From the NCBI RefSeq assembly GCF_010894455.1, contig NZ_JAAIXY010000007.1, positions 186,001-250,000 of the forward strand: 64,000 nt of DNA. The letters run 5' to 3'. Origin of the DNA: Myxococcus eversor (GTDB taxonomy: Bacteria > Myxococcota > Myxococcia > Myxococcales > Myxococcaceae). A program made the position numbers and the translations under genes. This document shows positions 53,600-61,849 of this stretch, one piece after another. Numbering within the stretch: position 1 is the first letter of the stretch; each line of letters starts with the position of its first letter. Under the pieces are notes generated by a model that saw only the letters and a program-made list of their open reading frames with translations, had not been told where the DNA came from and searched no databases.

Positions 53600-55828
53600 A
53601 TGGACAGGGATATCCGTCGTAGGCCGGGCGCGGTGTCTTTCGTGCTCTGTCTGACTGGGATGTTGACTCTCTTCACAGGCTGCACGGACAAGACGACAGC
53701 AGAGGACCGCTCCGAACCGGCGCGGAAGGACAAAGCAAACCCAGGCGAACCCGCCGAGGACCCGGAGGCCGAACTCCAGCGGCTGGACGATCTGCCCGAG
53801 GCAGAGACAAGGAAGGTCACCAACACCTTCATCCAGCGGACGAAATCGCCCACCGACCTGGAGGAGAACCTGGCGATTCATACGCGCCTGCCACCCCCCG
53901 CCAATGAAAGCCTCAAGGACAGCTTGATTCGGGTGATGGGAACGCGGGAGAGCCCCGTGGTCCTCTTCCGTTCGGATGTCCTGGAAGAGATGGGGGTCAT
54001 TTCCAAATCGCCGGGTCCTGAGTTCTTCACCTCGCTGTCGCTGTTTGATGAGGAGCATGAGCTCGCGCGGCGCTTCGAAAACGAGGAGCTTCTCGCCAAG
54101 GGCGTTTTTGGAGACACGACCGAGGACACCGTCGTGTTCGAGGGGCTGTCGCCCACGAAGCGAATCAAGGGAGAGCTGTTCGAACAGGAGGTCTTCCGCC
54201 AGGGCGCAACCGTGGCCGGCGCGCTGTGCGCCCGGACGCCGAGGTCCTCCTGGGCGGCGTGGGAGAAGTCCCTGCTCATCACCGCCGAGGAGGTCGTCGC
54301 GGATCCATTCCGCACCTGGAACGCCTGCACGCAGTGGGGCACTCCCGGTGGGGCATGGACGTTCGCCCATCTGATGAGACAGATGGCGGCCAACTCGAGC
54401 ATGTCGCCGGAGCAGTTCACCCTGCGCTGGCTGGAGACCTGGCTCAACGAGCAGGTCATCAACGGCGACAAGGTGGCGGCCCGCACCTTCATCTTCCCCA
54501 GGGTCATTCAGCCCTGGGCCACCGCCAGTGGCGCTTCCGCGACCCTGGTGACGGATGCCACCGGACGCATGCGCGTCGTGTTGAGCGGAGCGCTTGACCT
54601 GGACATGGCGCCCCTTGCGCTGCGTGCCATCGTCAACAGGACGGACATGGGCCGCACGACGAAGGGAAAGTCCGGCTATGGCGGTACCACCACCGCCGAG
54701 CCAGTGGACGCTGGAGAGCTGCGGTTCGTCTTCGCCGTTCAGATGGGCCTCGGTGAGACCTGGTGCTCCGAGTCGGAGTTCACCGTCATCATCGAGTACG
54801 GCGTGCCCATCAATGGCTGCGGCCCGGTGGTGGCGTGGGCCCGGAACTGGCTGGACCTCAGCACGTTCGCGTCATTCGACTACAACTATCTCAACGCGTT
54901 GGAGAAGCTGACGAGGCGAGTGGTCACGGCGAACGCAGCGCCCAAGAAGGGCAACCGGAGCGCGCTCAACCAACTGCGCACCAACGAGGTCTCCCTCCAG
55001 CCTCGGTATGGCGGGTGGGAGCTGCGGGAGTTCACCCTCTCGGTGGAGAAGCCGGCGAGCAACTCCGACACCCCGGCGAATGGGCCGCTGCGTCCCCACA
55101 CGGTGGCCCAGAGCCCCGATGACGACGTCTATGACTCGAACAGCAGTCTGGAAGTCGACGACTACGTGCGCAATGTGGTGCTGCCCACCGTGCCCTTCGG
55201 CTCGGGGCCCGCTCCCGGCCAGTGCACGTCGAACTACACCGTGCCCTACCGTTACCTGGGCCAGGACTTCCGGGGTGGCAACTCGCTGGTGCCTCCCGAC
55301 TTCTGGCGCGCCGTGAGCATCAACCCCGCGGACACTCGGGAGGTTTGCGCGCGGCATGATTTCTCGCTCAACACCTGCCAGGGCTGCCACAGCAAGGACA
55401 CGGCGACCAGCTTCACCCACGTGAAGCCCACTGGTGGGATTCCCGCCGCGCTCTCCAGGTTCCTCACGGGCGGCGGGCCCGGCTTCTTCCTCTCCGTCCG
55501 CGACACGCAGTTCCCTGGCAGCGGCTACAGGTGGCGCTTCGCCGACCTGGACCGCCGCTGGCGCCGACTCAACGAACTGGCGCTGTGCACCTCGTGCACC
55601 AAGACCGCCGTGCTCAAATCCGAGCTGCTGGACAGGATTGCCGAGATAGCGGGCGTGCTTCCCATCGACCCCGTGGGCCCGGTCGATGGCGACGAGCCGT
55701 TCAAGCCCGGCCCCATCAAGGACCGTGAGACCGTGAAGGCCATATTCGACCTGCGCAAGGAGTTCGCCTCCGAGTTCCGTGACGAGACGCTGGACACGAT
55801 TCGTCCCGCGGAGTCCATCACCCACTGA
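53600..55828 (+). CDS. Exported lipoprotein with a single CxxCH heme-type motif
   Basis: A 742-residue protein of unknown function. The N-terminal signal ends LFTGC, a probable lipoprotein site. A Lys/Glu/Pro-rich linker follows. The body contains paired cysteines (for example CSESEF, NGCGPV, GQCTSN) expected in an oxidising periplasm. Near residue 595 is CQGCHSKDT, a canonical c-type heme attachment motif, and CTSC lies about 70 residues later. No further heme motifs are seen, so it may be a monoheme redox or electron-entry protein, or the motif may be structural. ATG 53600 is chosen (a GGGGG lies about nine bases upstream); GTG 53594 is in frame. Confidence 0.7.
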   Translation: MDRDIRRRPGAVSFVLCLTGMLTLFTGCTDKTTAEDRSEPARKDKANPGEPAEDPEAELQRLDDLPEAETRKVTNTFIQRTKSPTDLEENLAIHTRLPPPANESLKDSLIRVMGTRESPVVLFRSDVLEEMGVISKSPGPEFFTSLSLFDEEHELARRFENEELLAKGVFGDTTEDTVVFEGLSPTKRIKGELFEQEVFRQGATVAGALCARTPRSSWAAWEKSLLITAEEVVADPFRTWNACTQWGTPGGAWTFAHLMRQMAANSSMSPEQFTLRWLETWLNEQVINGDKVAARTFIFPRVIQPWATASGASATLVTDATGRMRVVLSGALDLDMAPLALRAIVNRTDMGRTTKGKSGYGGTTTAEPVDAGELRFVFAVQMGLGETWCSESEFTVIIEYGVPINGCGPVVAWARNWLDLSTFASFDYNYLNALEKLTRRVVTANAAPKKGNRSALNQLRTNEVSLQPRYGGWELREFTLSVEKPASNSDTPANGPLRPHTVAQSPDDDVYDSNSSLEVDDYVRNVVLPTVPFGSGPAPGQCTSNYTVPYRYLGQDFRGGNSLVPPDFWRAVSINPADTREVCARHDFSLNTCQGCHSKDTATSFTHVKPTGGIPAALSRFLTGGGPGFFLSVRDTQFPGSGYRWRFADLDRRWRRLNELALCTSCTKTAVLKSELLDRIAEIAGVLPIDPVGPVDGDEPFKPGPIKDRETVKAIFDLRKEFASEFRDETLDTIRPAESITH

Positions 55829-55833
55829 CGCGA

Positions 55834-55884
55834 GCGTTCAGGGTGGGCGAGCTTCGACTTCACGGGCTCGCTCTCCCTGAACGC
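55834..55884 (+). terminator. Long hairpin after the CxxCH lipoprotein gene
   Basis: Perfect 10-base arms (GCGTTCAGGG / CCCTGAACGC), with a second inner pairing GGCGAGC/GCTCGC, six bases past the stop codon. There is no T-run. It is probably a terminator or 3' stabiliser. The arms would also fold on the opposite strand. Confidence 0.55.
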
Positions 55885-56136
55885 CGAGGACAACGCGCGT
55901 GGCCAGACTGCACGCCCTCTTCGAACAGGTTGAGTGGGGGTGAGAGCCTGCACCGCGCTGGCCCATGACGGAGCGCCGGGAATGGCTCAGCGGGCAAACC
56001 TGGGGGCCGGATCCAGAGCAGGTCAGCGCAGGTCGCCCCCGAACCTCGGGCTGAACCTGGATTCTCCTGGGGCTTTGCCCCGAGAATCGCGCGCATCGAC
56101 GCTCTTGGGGCGTCGCCGTGCTCCCGGCGGTCCTCC
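55885..56136. other. Intergenic region before the membrane-protein/kinase operon
   Basis: No supported gene. Short open frames here lack coding bias. The region presumably contains the promoter of the operon beginning at 56137. I found no clear promoter motif. Confidence 0.4.
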
Positions 56137-56697
56137 ATGGACAATGCAGCCTCCCAGCTCACCGTCCCCCCGACTCGCGTGCCCCTGGCGCGGCTGCGCG
56201 ACTCCGCGAATCTCCTGGCCTCTCTCGCCCCAGGCGCGCTCTTCGCAGTGGCCCTGCTCGTGGTGTCGAGCCAACCGCGCTTCTCATGGCTCGCCGAGCC
56301 CCTCCGCTACCCGTGGGAGCTCTGGGTGATTGCGCTCGCCGGAACGACCGCGACGGTCGCTGGCGTGGCGGACTGGCGCTACCACCGCGTGGCACAACTC
56401 CGGGTCGGCCCCAATGAACACCGCGCGGAGTTCCTCGCCCTCGCTGGCGGCGGCTTCCCGCTCTTCCTGCTGATGTGCGCCGCCTCGGTGGCACACCGCC
56501 CTCTCGTGTTCCTGCTCCCCGTGCTCGTCCTCCTCATGGGGACAGTGGTCCTCATCTGCTACGACGAATTTGTCTTTCACCGTCGGCGGTGCGACCGCTG
56601 GGAGTCCTTGCTGCATCGCACCCTGCTCCTCGGCCATGCGACGGCGTTCCTCGCCTGGGCGCACTTCTGCTTCGTTCGTGAGCACCTTCATGGCTGA
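56137..56697 (+). CDS. Four-helix membrane protein, unknown function
   Basis: A 186-residue integral membrane protein. About four hydrophobic helices are visible (LAPGALFAVALLVVSS, WELWVIALAGTTATVAG, PLVFLLPVLVLLMGTVVLICY, LLLGHATAFLAWAHFCF). Three His residues lie in the RRRCDRWESLLHRTLLLGH segment near the C terminus. No family is recognised. It is first in a three-gene operon and overlaps the next gene by eight bases. Confidence 0.65.
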   Translation: MDNAASQLTVPPTRVPLARLRDSANLLASLAPGALFAVALLVVSSQPRFSWLAEPLRYPWELWVIALAGTTATVAGVADWRYHRVAQLRVGPNEHRAEFLALAGGGFPLFLLMCAASVAHRPLVFLLPVLVLLMGTVVLICYDEFVFHRRRCDRWESLLHRTLLLGHATAFLAWAHFCFVREHLHG

Positions 56698-57253
56698 GTA
56701 TCCGCGCTCCCCGTGGAGCCGGGGCATCGAACTGCTGACTCGCGCCGCCCACCTCTACGACGCGCCGGGCTCGACACTCGCCCATGAAGCGCGGAGCGCA
56801 TGGCGCGGGGGCTTCGCCAGCAGCGCGACGTGGATGGCCCACGCGCTCGCCCAGGTCCGGGGGCGTCCCGTCCCCACCGCACTGCCACATGCGGGCCGCT
56901 GGGGCGCACTCAAGTATGGCTGCGCGCTCCTCGCTGCCCTCTGTGGCTGGGGACTCGCCGTGGGCCTCGGCCTGCCGCACGCCATCGGTCTGGGGCTGGC
57001 GGTGCTCGCGTTCTATGCCGCCGAGGTCCAGGGCCTCTTCCTGTTTCCCCTGCTGATGGATGGCGTCGAGCACCCCTGGCGCAGCGGGCGCGCGTTGCTG
57101 CGCCGAGCCGGTGGCACCTCGCACGCCGTCGGCACCGTACTCATGCTGGCCGGAGTGATGCTCCTCGGTGGACTCGTCGGTCGCGGCTGGGTCCGCTGCT
57201 GGTGCCTGGGATGTCTCGCGGTGGTCCACTGGTACGAGGACCTGCGAGCGTGA
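56690..57253 (+). CDS. Membrane protein, unknown function
   Basis: A 187-residue protein with a soluble N-terminal third (IELLTRAAHLYDAPG, LAHEARSAWRGGF) and three or four membrane helices after residue 60 (GCALLAALCGWGLAVGLGL, GLGLAVLAFYAAEV, VLMLAGVMLLGGLVG). Its start lies inside the end of the upstream gene and its end overlaps the kinase-like gene by GTGA. No function is recognised; tight coupling suggests a complex with its neighbours. Confidence 0.65.
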   Translation: MAEYPRSPWSRGIELLTRAAHLYDAPGSTLAHEARSAWRGGFASSATWMAHALAQVRGRPVPTALPHAGRWGALKYGCALLAALCGWGLAVGLGLPHAIGLGLAVLAFYAAEVQGLFLFPLLMDGVEHPWRSGRALLRRAGGTSHAVGTVLMLAGVMLLGGLVGRGWVRCWCLGCLAVVHWYEDLRA

Positions 57254-58032
57254 GTCTCGCGGAGCTGTGGAGTCGAGGACTCGCCCTCGCGGTGGACGCC
57301 GTGCGCGTCAACACCGTGGCACTGGAGGTCCGTCAGGACGTCTCGCTCTGGCACAAGCAGCGCCGGCTCGGCATGGGCGCGGTGATTGCCGCCGGTAACG
57401 TCTTCCTGCGCCTGTCTCGCAGCCACATCCGGATGTTTCCCTCCACGAAGAGCTGGCGCGACTGGGAGCTGTCCACCTTCGCTCTCCTCCACCCGGGCCA
57501 CACCGCGGAAACACGGGGCGCCCGCGCCGTCGCCCTCGAGGCGCTTCCGGGTGAGCGCCTCGACCTCCTGCTCGCGCAAGGACGACTGACGACGCCGATG
57601 GTGGAAGCCGCCGCGCGGGAGCTGCATCGAGCGCATGGCCTGACACCGCCCCACGCTTCGCATCCGTGGTCCCACGGCGATGCCCACCTGAAGAACGTCC
57701 TCTATGACGAAGCGGGGCAGCGAGCCTGGCTCATCGACTTCGAGACCGAGCACGACGCCCACCTCAACTCCGACGAGCGACACGCGGATGACCTGTTCGT
57801 CTTCCTGCTCGACCTGAGGGGGTGCTCGACGCGGGAACAGGCACGCTCCTTCGCCATGGCGTTCCTGCGCGCCTACTCCGAGCCTTGCGTGCTCAAGGCC
57901 CTGCAAGCCCGCCTGCGTCCACCTCGCGGGCTGGAGCGAGCCCTCTGGAAGAGCCGCTCACATCACCTGCCGGACGCGCAGCTCATCGAATGGCTGGAGC
58001 ACCTTCGCCACGAGTTGACGCTGCTGTCGTGA
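57250..58032 (+). CDS. Aminoglycoside-phosphotransferase/Kdo-kinase-like kinase
   Basis: A 260-residue protein kinase-like fold of the APH/choline-kinase/lipopolysaccharide-kinase group. The catalytic loop is HGDAHLKNVLYDE (Asp base, Asn for Mg) and the metal-binding strand is WLIDFETEHDAH in place of DFG. The N-terminal lobe is short and lacks a clear glycine loop. The substrate could be a sugar, lipid-linked glycan or small amino alcohol; with two membrane proteins in the operon, a membrane lipid or glycan is likely (inference). GTG 57250 overlaps the previous stop (GTGA). It converges with the STM4011-like gene, 19 bases away. Confidence 0.75.
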   Translation: MSLAELWSRGLALAVDAVRVNTVALEVRQDVSLWHKQRRLGMGAVIAAGNVFLRLSRSHIRMFPSTKSWRDWELSTFALLHPGHTAETRGARAVALEALPGERLDLLLAQGRLTTPMVEAAARELHRAHGLTPPHASHPWSHGDAHLKNVLYDEAGQRAWLIDFETEHDAHLNSDERHADDLFVFLLDLRGCSTREQARSFAMAFLRAYSEPCVLKALQARLRPPRGLERALWKSRSHHLPDAQLIEWLEHLRHELTLLS

Positions 58033-58051
58033 CTCACGAGAGGAGCTTCCG

Positions 58052-58939
58052 CTACTCGCGCAGCGGCACGTCCTGCCTCCGCCACAGCGGCTTCACCGGC
58101 ACACGCTCGAGAATCCCCGAGCCGAAGACCCGGTCCAGCTCCAGATAGTCCATGTGCACGTAGCCGATGTGACACCCGCACGTCGCCTTCGCGCACGGCC
58201 GGGGACGCAGCGCCTGGTCGAAGTCCGGTGCGTAGATGTTCCCAATCGGCTCATCGATGAAGTGACACCGGCGCGCCGTTCCCTCTCCATCCACGGAGAT
58301 GACCGACTCGCCTCCCCTGCACGCCCGCCCCAGGCTCGGATGCCGCACGTTGTTCACCGGGAACAGCGGGTCCACCGCTGTGAAGCGCGCCACGTCCTCG
58401 GGCGTGTACGGCTCCTCCTGCCCGTCCTTCACCGCGTTGATCCACAGGTACGTGTCGTCGGACAGCTCGCGGCGCAAGGCCTCCGCCTCCTCGGCGAAGC
58501 GCAGGAACCCCACCATGCCCGCGCTGTGCCGCACGCCCAGGGCCGTCAGCGTCTCGCACTGCGCCACGAAGCGACGGCGCTTCATCCACTCCGGATGATA
58601 CGTCGCCCAGATGCCCAGCTTCTCCGCTCGGCAGTCCTTCACCCAGTCCAGCTTGCACGACAGGTTCGTCTGCGCCGCCACCCGCTCCACGTGCGGCAGA
58701 TGCGTCAGCCGCGCCAGCGCCTGCTGATACCAGGGCCAGATGAGCGCCTCACCCCACGGCGTGAAGAACACGGACACCGTGTCCCCCGTGCGCGACTCCA
58801 CCCACGCCAGGAACCTCTCCAGGTCCGCGCGGTCCTTCTCCAGCTCCTCGTCCGTGTGCTTCCACTTGCCGAAGGGACAGTACTCGCAGCCGTAGTTGCA
58901 GCTCGACAGCGGACCTCGATAGAGCACGGTGAGCTTCAT
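58052..58939 (-). CDS. STM4011 family radical SAM protein
   Basis: A 295-residue radical SAM enzyme of the STM4011 family. The cluster motif CNYGCEYC (C-x3-C-x2-C) is near residue 14, followed by FFTPWGEALIW, which is the SAM-binding GE region. A C-terminal set of cysteines (RRCHFID, RPCAKATCGCH) resembles a SPASM/twitch auxiliary cluster site, as in peptide-modifying enzymes. It is last in the operon and joined to the STM4012 gene by a 4-base overlap. Its substrate is unknown. Confidence 0.9.
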   Translation of the reverse strand: MKLTVLYRGPLSSCNYGCEYCPFGKWKHTDEELEKDRADLERFLAWVESRTGDTVSVFFTPWGEALIWPWYQQALARLTHLPHVERVAAQTNLSCKLDWVKDCRAEKLGIWATYHPEWMKRRRFVAQCETLTALGVRHSAGMVGFLRFAEEAEALRRELSDDTYLWINAVKDGQEEPYTPEDVARFTAVDPLFPVNNVRHPSLGRACRGGESVISVDGEGTARRCHFIDEPIGNIYAPDFDQALRPRPCAKATCGCHIGYVHMDYLELDRVFGSGILERVPVKPLWRRQDVPLRE

Positions 58940-60267
58940 CGCCAGGCGTACTCCTGTGACAACTCACGCACCCCCGTCGAGTGCAACCAGGGGCCAATCA
59001 GGTCCGAGAGTTCCACGCCCGCGGCCGTGAGCCGCAGCGCCGTCTCGTCCCGCCGCGCCAGCCCGTGAACCTCCAGCTCCAGCAGCTCCGGGAAGTCCTC
59101 CAGCACGTCGGTGCAGAACTGCTCGCGGTACGTCGCGAAGTCCACGCCCTCCGCCAGGAGCGACAGCAGCATGTACCGACGCCGCCGCTCCTCACCGTCC
59201 AACCGGAAGCCGTACCCCACCTCGCCAAAGGACTCCGACGTGCGCGCGCTGTACGACGCGATGATGGAGCGCACCTCGCGCGAACCGACGGCGTACTCGG
59301 ACGAGTAGTGCACCTGTCCCGTATACGAGCGCGCCCCGCACCCCAGCCCCACCATGCCGTCCTCCTGGCAACGGTACACCGGGCCTCCCGCGTCCGGCGC
59401 GTGGCGCGCGCGGAACATCCGCATGGACACCTGCGTGTAGCCTTGCGCCAGGAGGAACTCGCGGCCCGCGCGATACAGCGCGATTCGCAGGTCATCCCAC
59501 GCGCGCGCCTTCTTCCCCAGGAAGGTGAGCGGGCGCACGTAGAGCGGATAGAGATACACCTCCTCCGGCGTGAAGCGCAGCGCCTGCTGGATGGAGTACA
59601 GGAACGTCTCCACCGTCTGCCCTTCCATGCCGTAGATGAGGTCCAGGTTCAGCGTCGGGAACCCCGTCGAGCGGATGAGGTCCAGCGCCGCCTCCACCTG
59701 CGCCGTCTGCTGGGGCCGCTTCACCGCGGCCACCTCCGCCTCGATGAAGCTCTGCACGCCGATGCTCACCCGGTCCGTGCCGCGCGAGCGCAGCGCCCGC
59801 AGCTTCTCCGCGTCCACCGTCTCCGGAGACACCTCCACCGAGACGGGGATGTGATGAGGGTCCGCGCCCAGCACCTTCTCCGCCAGGTCGAACACGCGGT
59901 GCAGCCCCGCCACGTCGAGCAGCGTCGGCGTGCCTCCTCCCACCGCGAGCCGCGCGAAGCTCGCCGTGCCCAGCGCCGCCTTCACCCGGTGCGCCTCGCG
60001 CTCCAGCGCCCCCAGATACCCCTCCACCACGTCCTGCTTCGGCCCCGCCGCCGTGAAGAGATTGCAGAAGCCACAGCGCATCTCGCAGAACGGGACGTGG
60101 AAGTAGAGGAACAGGGCATCTCGCCGCTCCTCCGCCCACACCGACTCCAACGAGAGCGCCGGCGTGAAGGGCCGGTAGGCCGTCTTGTGCGGGTAGCCAT
60201 AGAGGTACGCCACATACGGCGTCTCCCCCAGCATCTGCTCCAGGCGCGTCATGGTGAGGACTCTCAC
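58936..60267 (-). CDS. STM4012 family radical SAM protein (HemN-like)
   Basis: A 443-residue radical SAM protein related to coproporphyrinogen III oxidase/HemW. It has FHVPFCEMRCGFCNLF (C-x3-C-x2-C), the SAM strand LAVGGGTPTLL, RVSIGVQSF, the LNLDLIYGMEGQT segment and a C-terminal HemN-like winged domain. It probably transfers methyl groups or performs a radical reaction rather than heme synthesis (family inference). GTG at 60267 overlaps the stop of the upstream gene by GTGA; ATG at 60252 is an alternative start. Confidence 0.9.
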   Translation of the reverse strand: MRVLTMTRLEQMLGETPYVAYLYGYPHKTAYRPFTPALSLESVWAEERRDALFLYFHVPFCEMRCGFCNLFTAAGPKQDVVEGYLGALEREAHRVKAALGTASFARLAVGGGTPTLLDVAGLHRVFDLAEKVLGADPHHIPVSVEVSPETVDAEKLRALRSRGTDRVSIGVQSFIEAEVAAVKRPQQTAQVEAALDLIRSTGFPTLNLDLIYGMEGQTVETFLYSIQQALRFTPEEVYLYPLYVRPLTFLGKKARAWDDLRIALYRAGREFLLAQGYTQVSMRMFRARHAPDAGGPVYRCQEDGMVGLGCGARSYTGQVHYSSEYAVGSREVRSIIASYSARTSESFGEVGYGFRLDGEERRRRYMLLSLLAEGVDFATYREQFCTDVLEDFPELLELEVHGLARRDETALRLTAAGVELSDLIGPWLHSTGVRELSQEYAWR

Positions 60268-61052
60268 GACAGGGTGAACTCGGCGTAGGGCACCGTCCAG
60301 ACGACGGGGTGGCCCACGCGATGACCGTTATAACCGTCCTCGCCGTACGCCGTGCCGTGGTCCGAGCAGACCATGCAGAAAGCCGGTCCCCGGCGCCGCA
60401 ACGCGGCGAAAAGGGGTGGGAGCTGACTGTCCACGTATTCCAGGGCTGCCGCGTGGGACGCGACGGAATCCTCGGCGGCCCCCGGCAGATAGTGGCGGTT
60501 GGGCTGGTGCAGCGCTGAGACGTTGATGAAGAGGAACACGCGCTGCTCCCGAGGCACGGCCGAGAGTCGCTGGACGGCCAGCGCCACCTGATGCTCGGTG
60601 GAACGAGGCTCGCGCACCCCCAGCTCGGGGCTCCAGTGGCTCTCCGCGAAGAGGCCTGGCAGCACGCTGCCCAAGGGGTTGAGCTTGTTGAAGAAGCCCA
60701 CGCCGCCAATGCACACGGTGTGGTAGCCGCGCGCCGACAGGCCCGTGACGAGGTCCGGCGCATCCAGCACGCAGGTTCCCTGCCCCGTCGTCTCGCTGCC
60801 CTCGAAGCGCATGGAGAACAGCCTCGCGTGCCGGCCCGGACGCGCGGGGGTGGGAAGGAAGCCGGCGAAGAAGGCGTGGTGCGCGGCGTAGGTGAAGCTC
60901 GCGGGCGAGTGGCGCTCCTCCCACTGACCTCCCGGCATCAGCGCGGACAGATTCGGGATGCGCCCCGCCATGGCCAGCTCGGTCGCCACGTCGTGGCGCA
61001 AGGTGTCCAGGGTGAGGAAGAGCAGGTCGTGCGAGCCGACCACCGTGTTCAT
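60264..61052 (-). CDS. STM4013/SEN3800 family sulfatase-fold hydrolase
   Basis: A 262-residue alkaline-phosphatase/sulfatase-superfamily protein of the STM4013 family. Residues LTLDTLRHDVA supply the nucleophile and metal ligands at the first strand. The late CSDHGTAYGEDGYNGHRVGHP gives the Asp-His and His metal ligands typical of the superfamily. No sulfatase Cys-x-Pro-x-Arg motif is visible, so phosphoryl transfer or ester hydrolysis is more likely. ATG 61052 is preferred because it forms an ATGA overlap with the HAD gene; an ATG two codons earlier (61058) is also possible. Confidence 0.85.
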   Translation of the reverse strand: MNTVVGSHDLLFLTLDTLRHDVATELAMAGRIPNLSALMPGGQWEERHSPASFTYAAHHAFFAGFLPTPARPGRHARLFSMRFEGSETTGQGTCVLDAPDLVTGLSARGYHTVCIGGVGFFNKLNPLGSVLPGLFAESHWSPELGVREPRSTEHQVALAVQRLSAVPREQRVFLFINVSALHQPNRHYLPGAAEDSVASHAAALEYVDSQLPPLFAALRRRGPAFCMVCSDHGTAYGEDGYNGHRVGHPVVWTVPYAEFTLS

Positions 61053-61813
61053 GTCCATTTTGTAATCACTTCCGCGACGGACTCGTGTCGCGAGGTGATG
61101 CGCTCCACCGTGAAGGTCGGAGGCGGCAGCGCCACGGGCCACTCCCGCCCATGTGAGACCCAGCACGTGGCGAAGCCCATCTGCGTCGCGCCGACGATGT
61201 CCCGCACCGGGTCATCGCCGATGTGGAGGACCTCGAAGGGTTCACGATTCACGTGCTTCAGCGCGGCCTTGAAGATGGCCGGGTCCGGCTTCTCCGCGCC
61301 CACCTCGCTCGAATAGAAGCCATCTGGCACGGAGTGGTAGAGGCCCGCGGTGAGCAGCTTCCAGCGCTGCGTTCCCGAGAAGCCGTTGGAGACCACCTGG
61401 ACGGGCTGGCGCCGCGCCAGCGTGTCGAGCCACGCCGCCAGCTTCGGGTCGCCGACCACGAAGCTCGACACCTTCGACTGGAAGTCCAACCAGAACTCCT
61501 TCGCCTTCAGCTCCTTCAAGAACGTGGTCGTCACGTCGGCGCAGAAGGCCTCCCTGTCACGCTCTCCCCGCTCGTCGAACTTCTGGAGGGTGGCCAGGTC
61601 CTCGGCTCGACGATGCTCGGGAAACACGTCGGAGAACCGGGTCATGAGGTCCTCGAAGTAGCGCACGACGGCGGACTCGCGGTCGACCAGGGTGTTGTCG
61701 ACGTCGAAGAAGATGGCCTTCGGCCGCGCGGGCCCGTACTTGCCGAACGCGCGCGGCTTGCTCATCCACTTCTGGTCTTCGTACAGGTGGCGATACCGCT
61801 TGTACGGTTCCAT
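61049..61813 (-). CDS. HAD family hydrolase, first gene of the STM4013-4011 operon
   Basis: A 254-residue haloacid-dehalogenase-type phosphatase of the YjjG/PGP-like class. Motif I is FFDVDNTLVDRE, motif II is VVSNGF, the Lys is in GAEKPDPAIF, and motif III/IV is LHIGDDPVRDIVGA. The helical cap lies between residues 50 and 130. GAGGAGG six bases before the ATG makes the start secure. Its stop overlaps the STM4013-like gene, so it is part of that operon, an addition I do not expect in the enteric cluster. It would remove phosphate from a small metabolite. Confidence 0.9.
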   Translation of the reverse strand: MEPYKRYRHLYEDQKWMSKPRAFGKYGPARPKAIFFDVDNTLVDRESAVVRYFEDLMTRFSDVFPEHRRAEDLATLQKFDERGERDREAFCADVTTTFLKELKAKEFWLDFQSKVSSFVVGDPKLAAWLDTLARRQPVQVVSNGFSGTQRWKLLTAGLYHSVPDGFYSSEVGAEKPDPAIFKAALKHVNREPFEVLHIGDDPVRDIVGATQMGFATCWVSHGREWPVALPPPTFTVERITSRHESVAEVITKWT

Positions 61814-61849
61814 GAGACTCCTCCTCGCGATGCACTCGAAGACCGCGGC

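Noticed and set aside
58936-60267. STM4012-like gene as HemN in heme biosynthesis
   Set aside because: Its neighbours (STM4011 and STM4013 types) and its length fit the STM4012 family; no heme genes are near.
58981-60288. A 435-codon plus-strand frame opposite the STM4012-like gene
   Set aside because: Composition typical of a shadow frame; the opposite strand encodes a full radical SAM enzyme.
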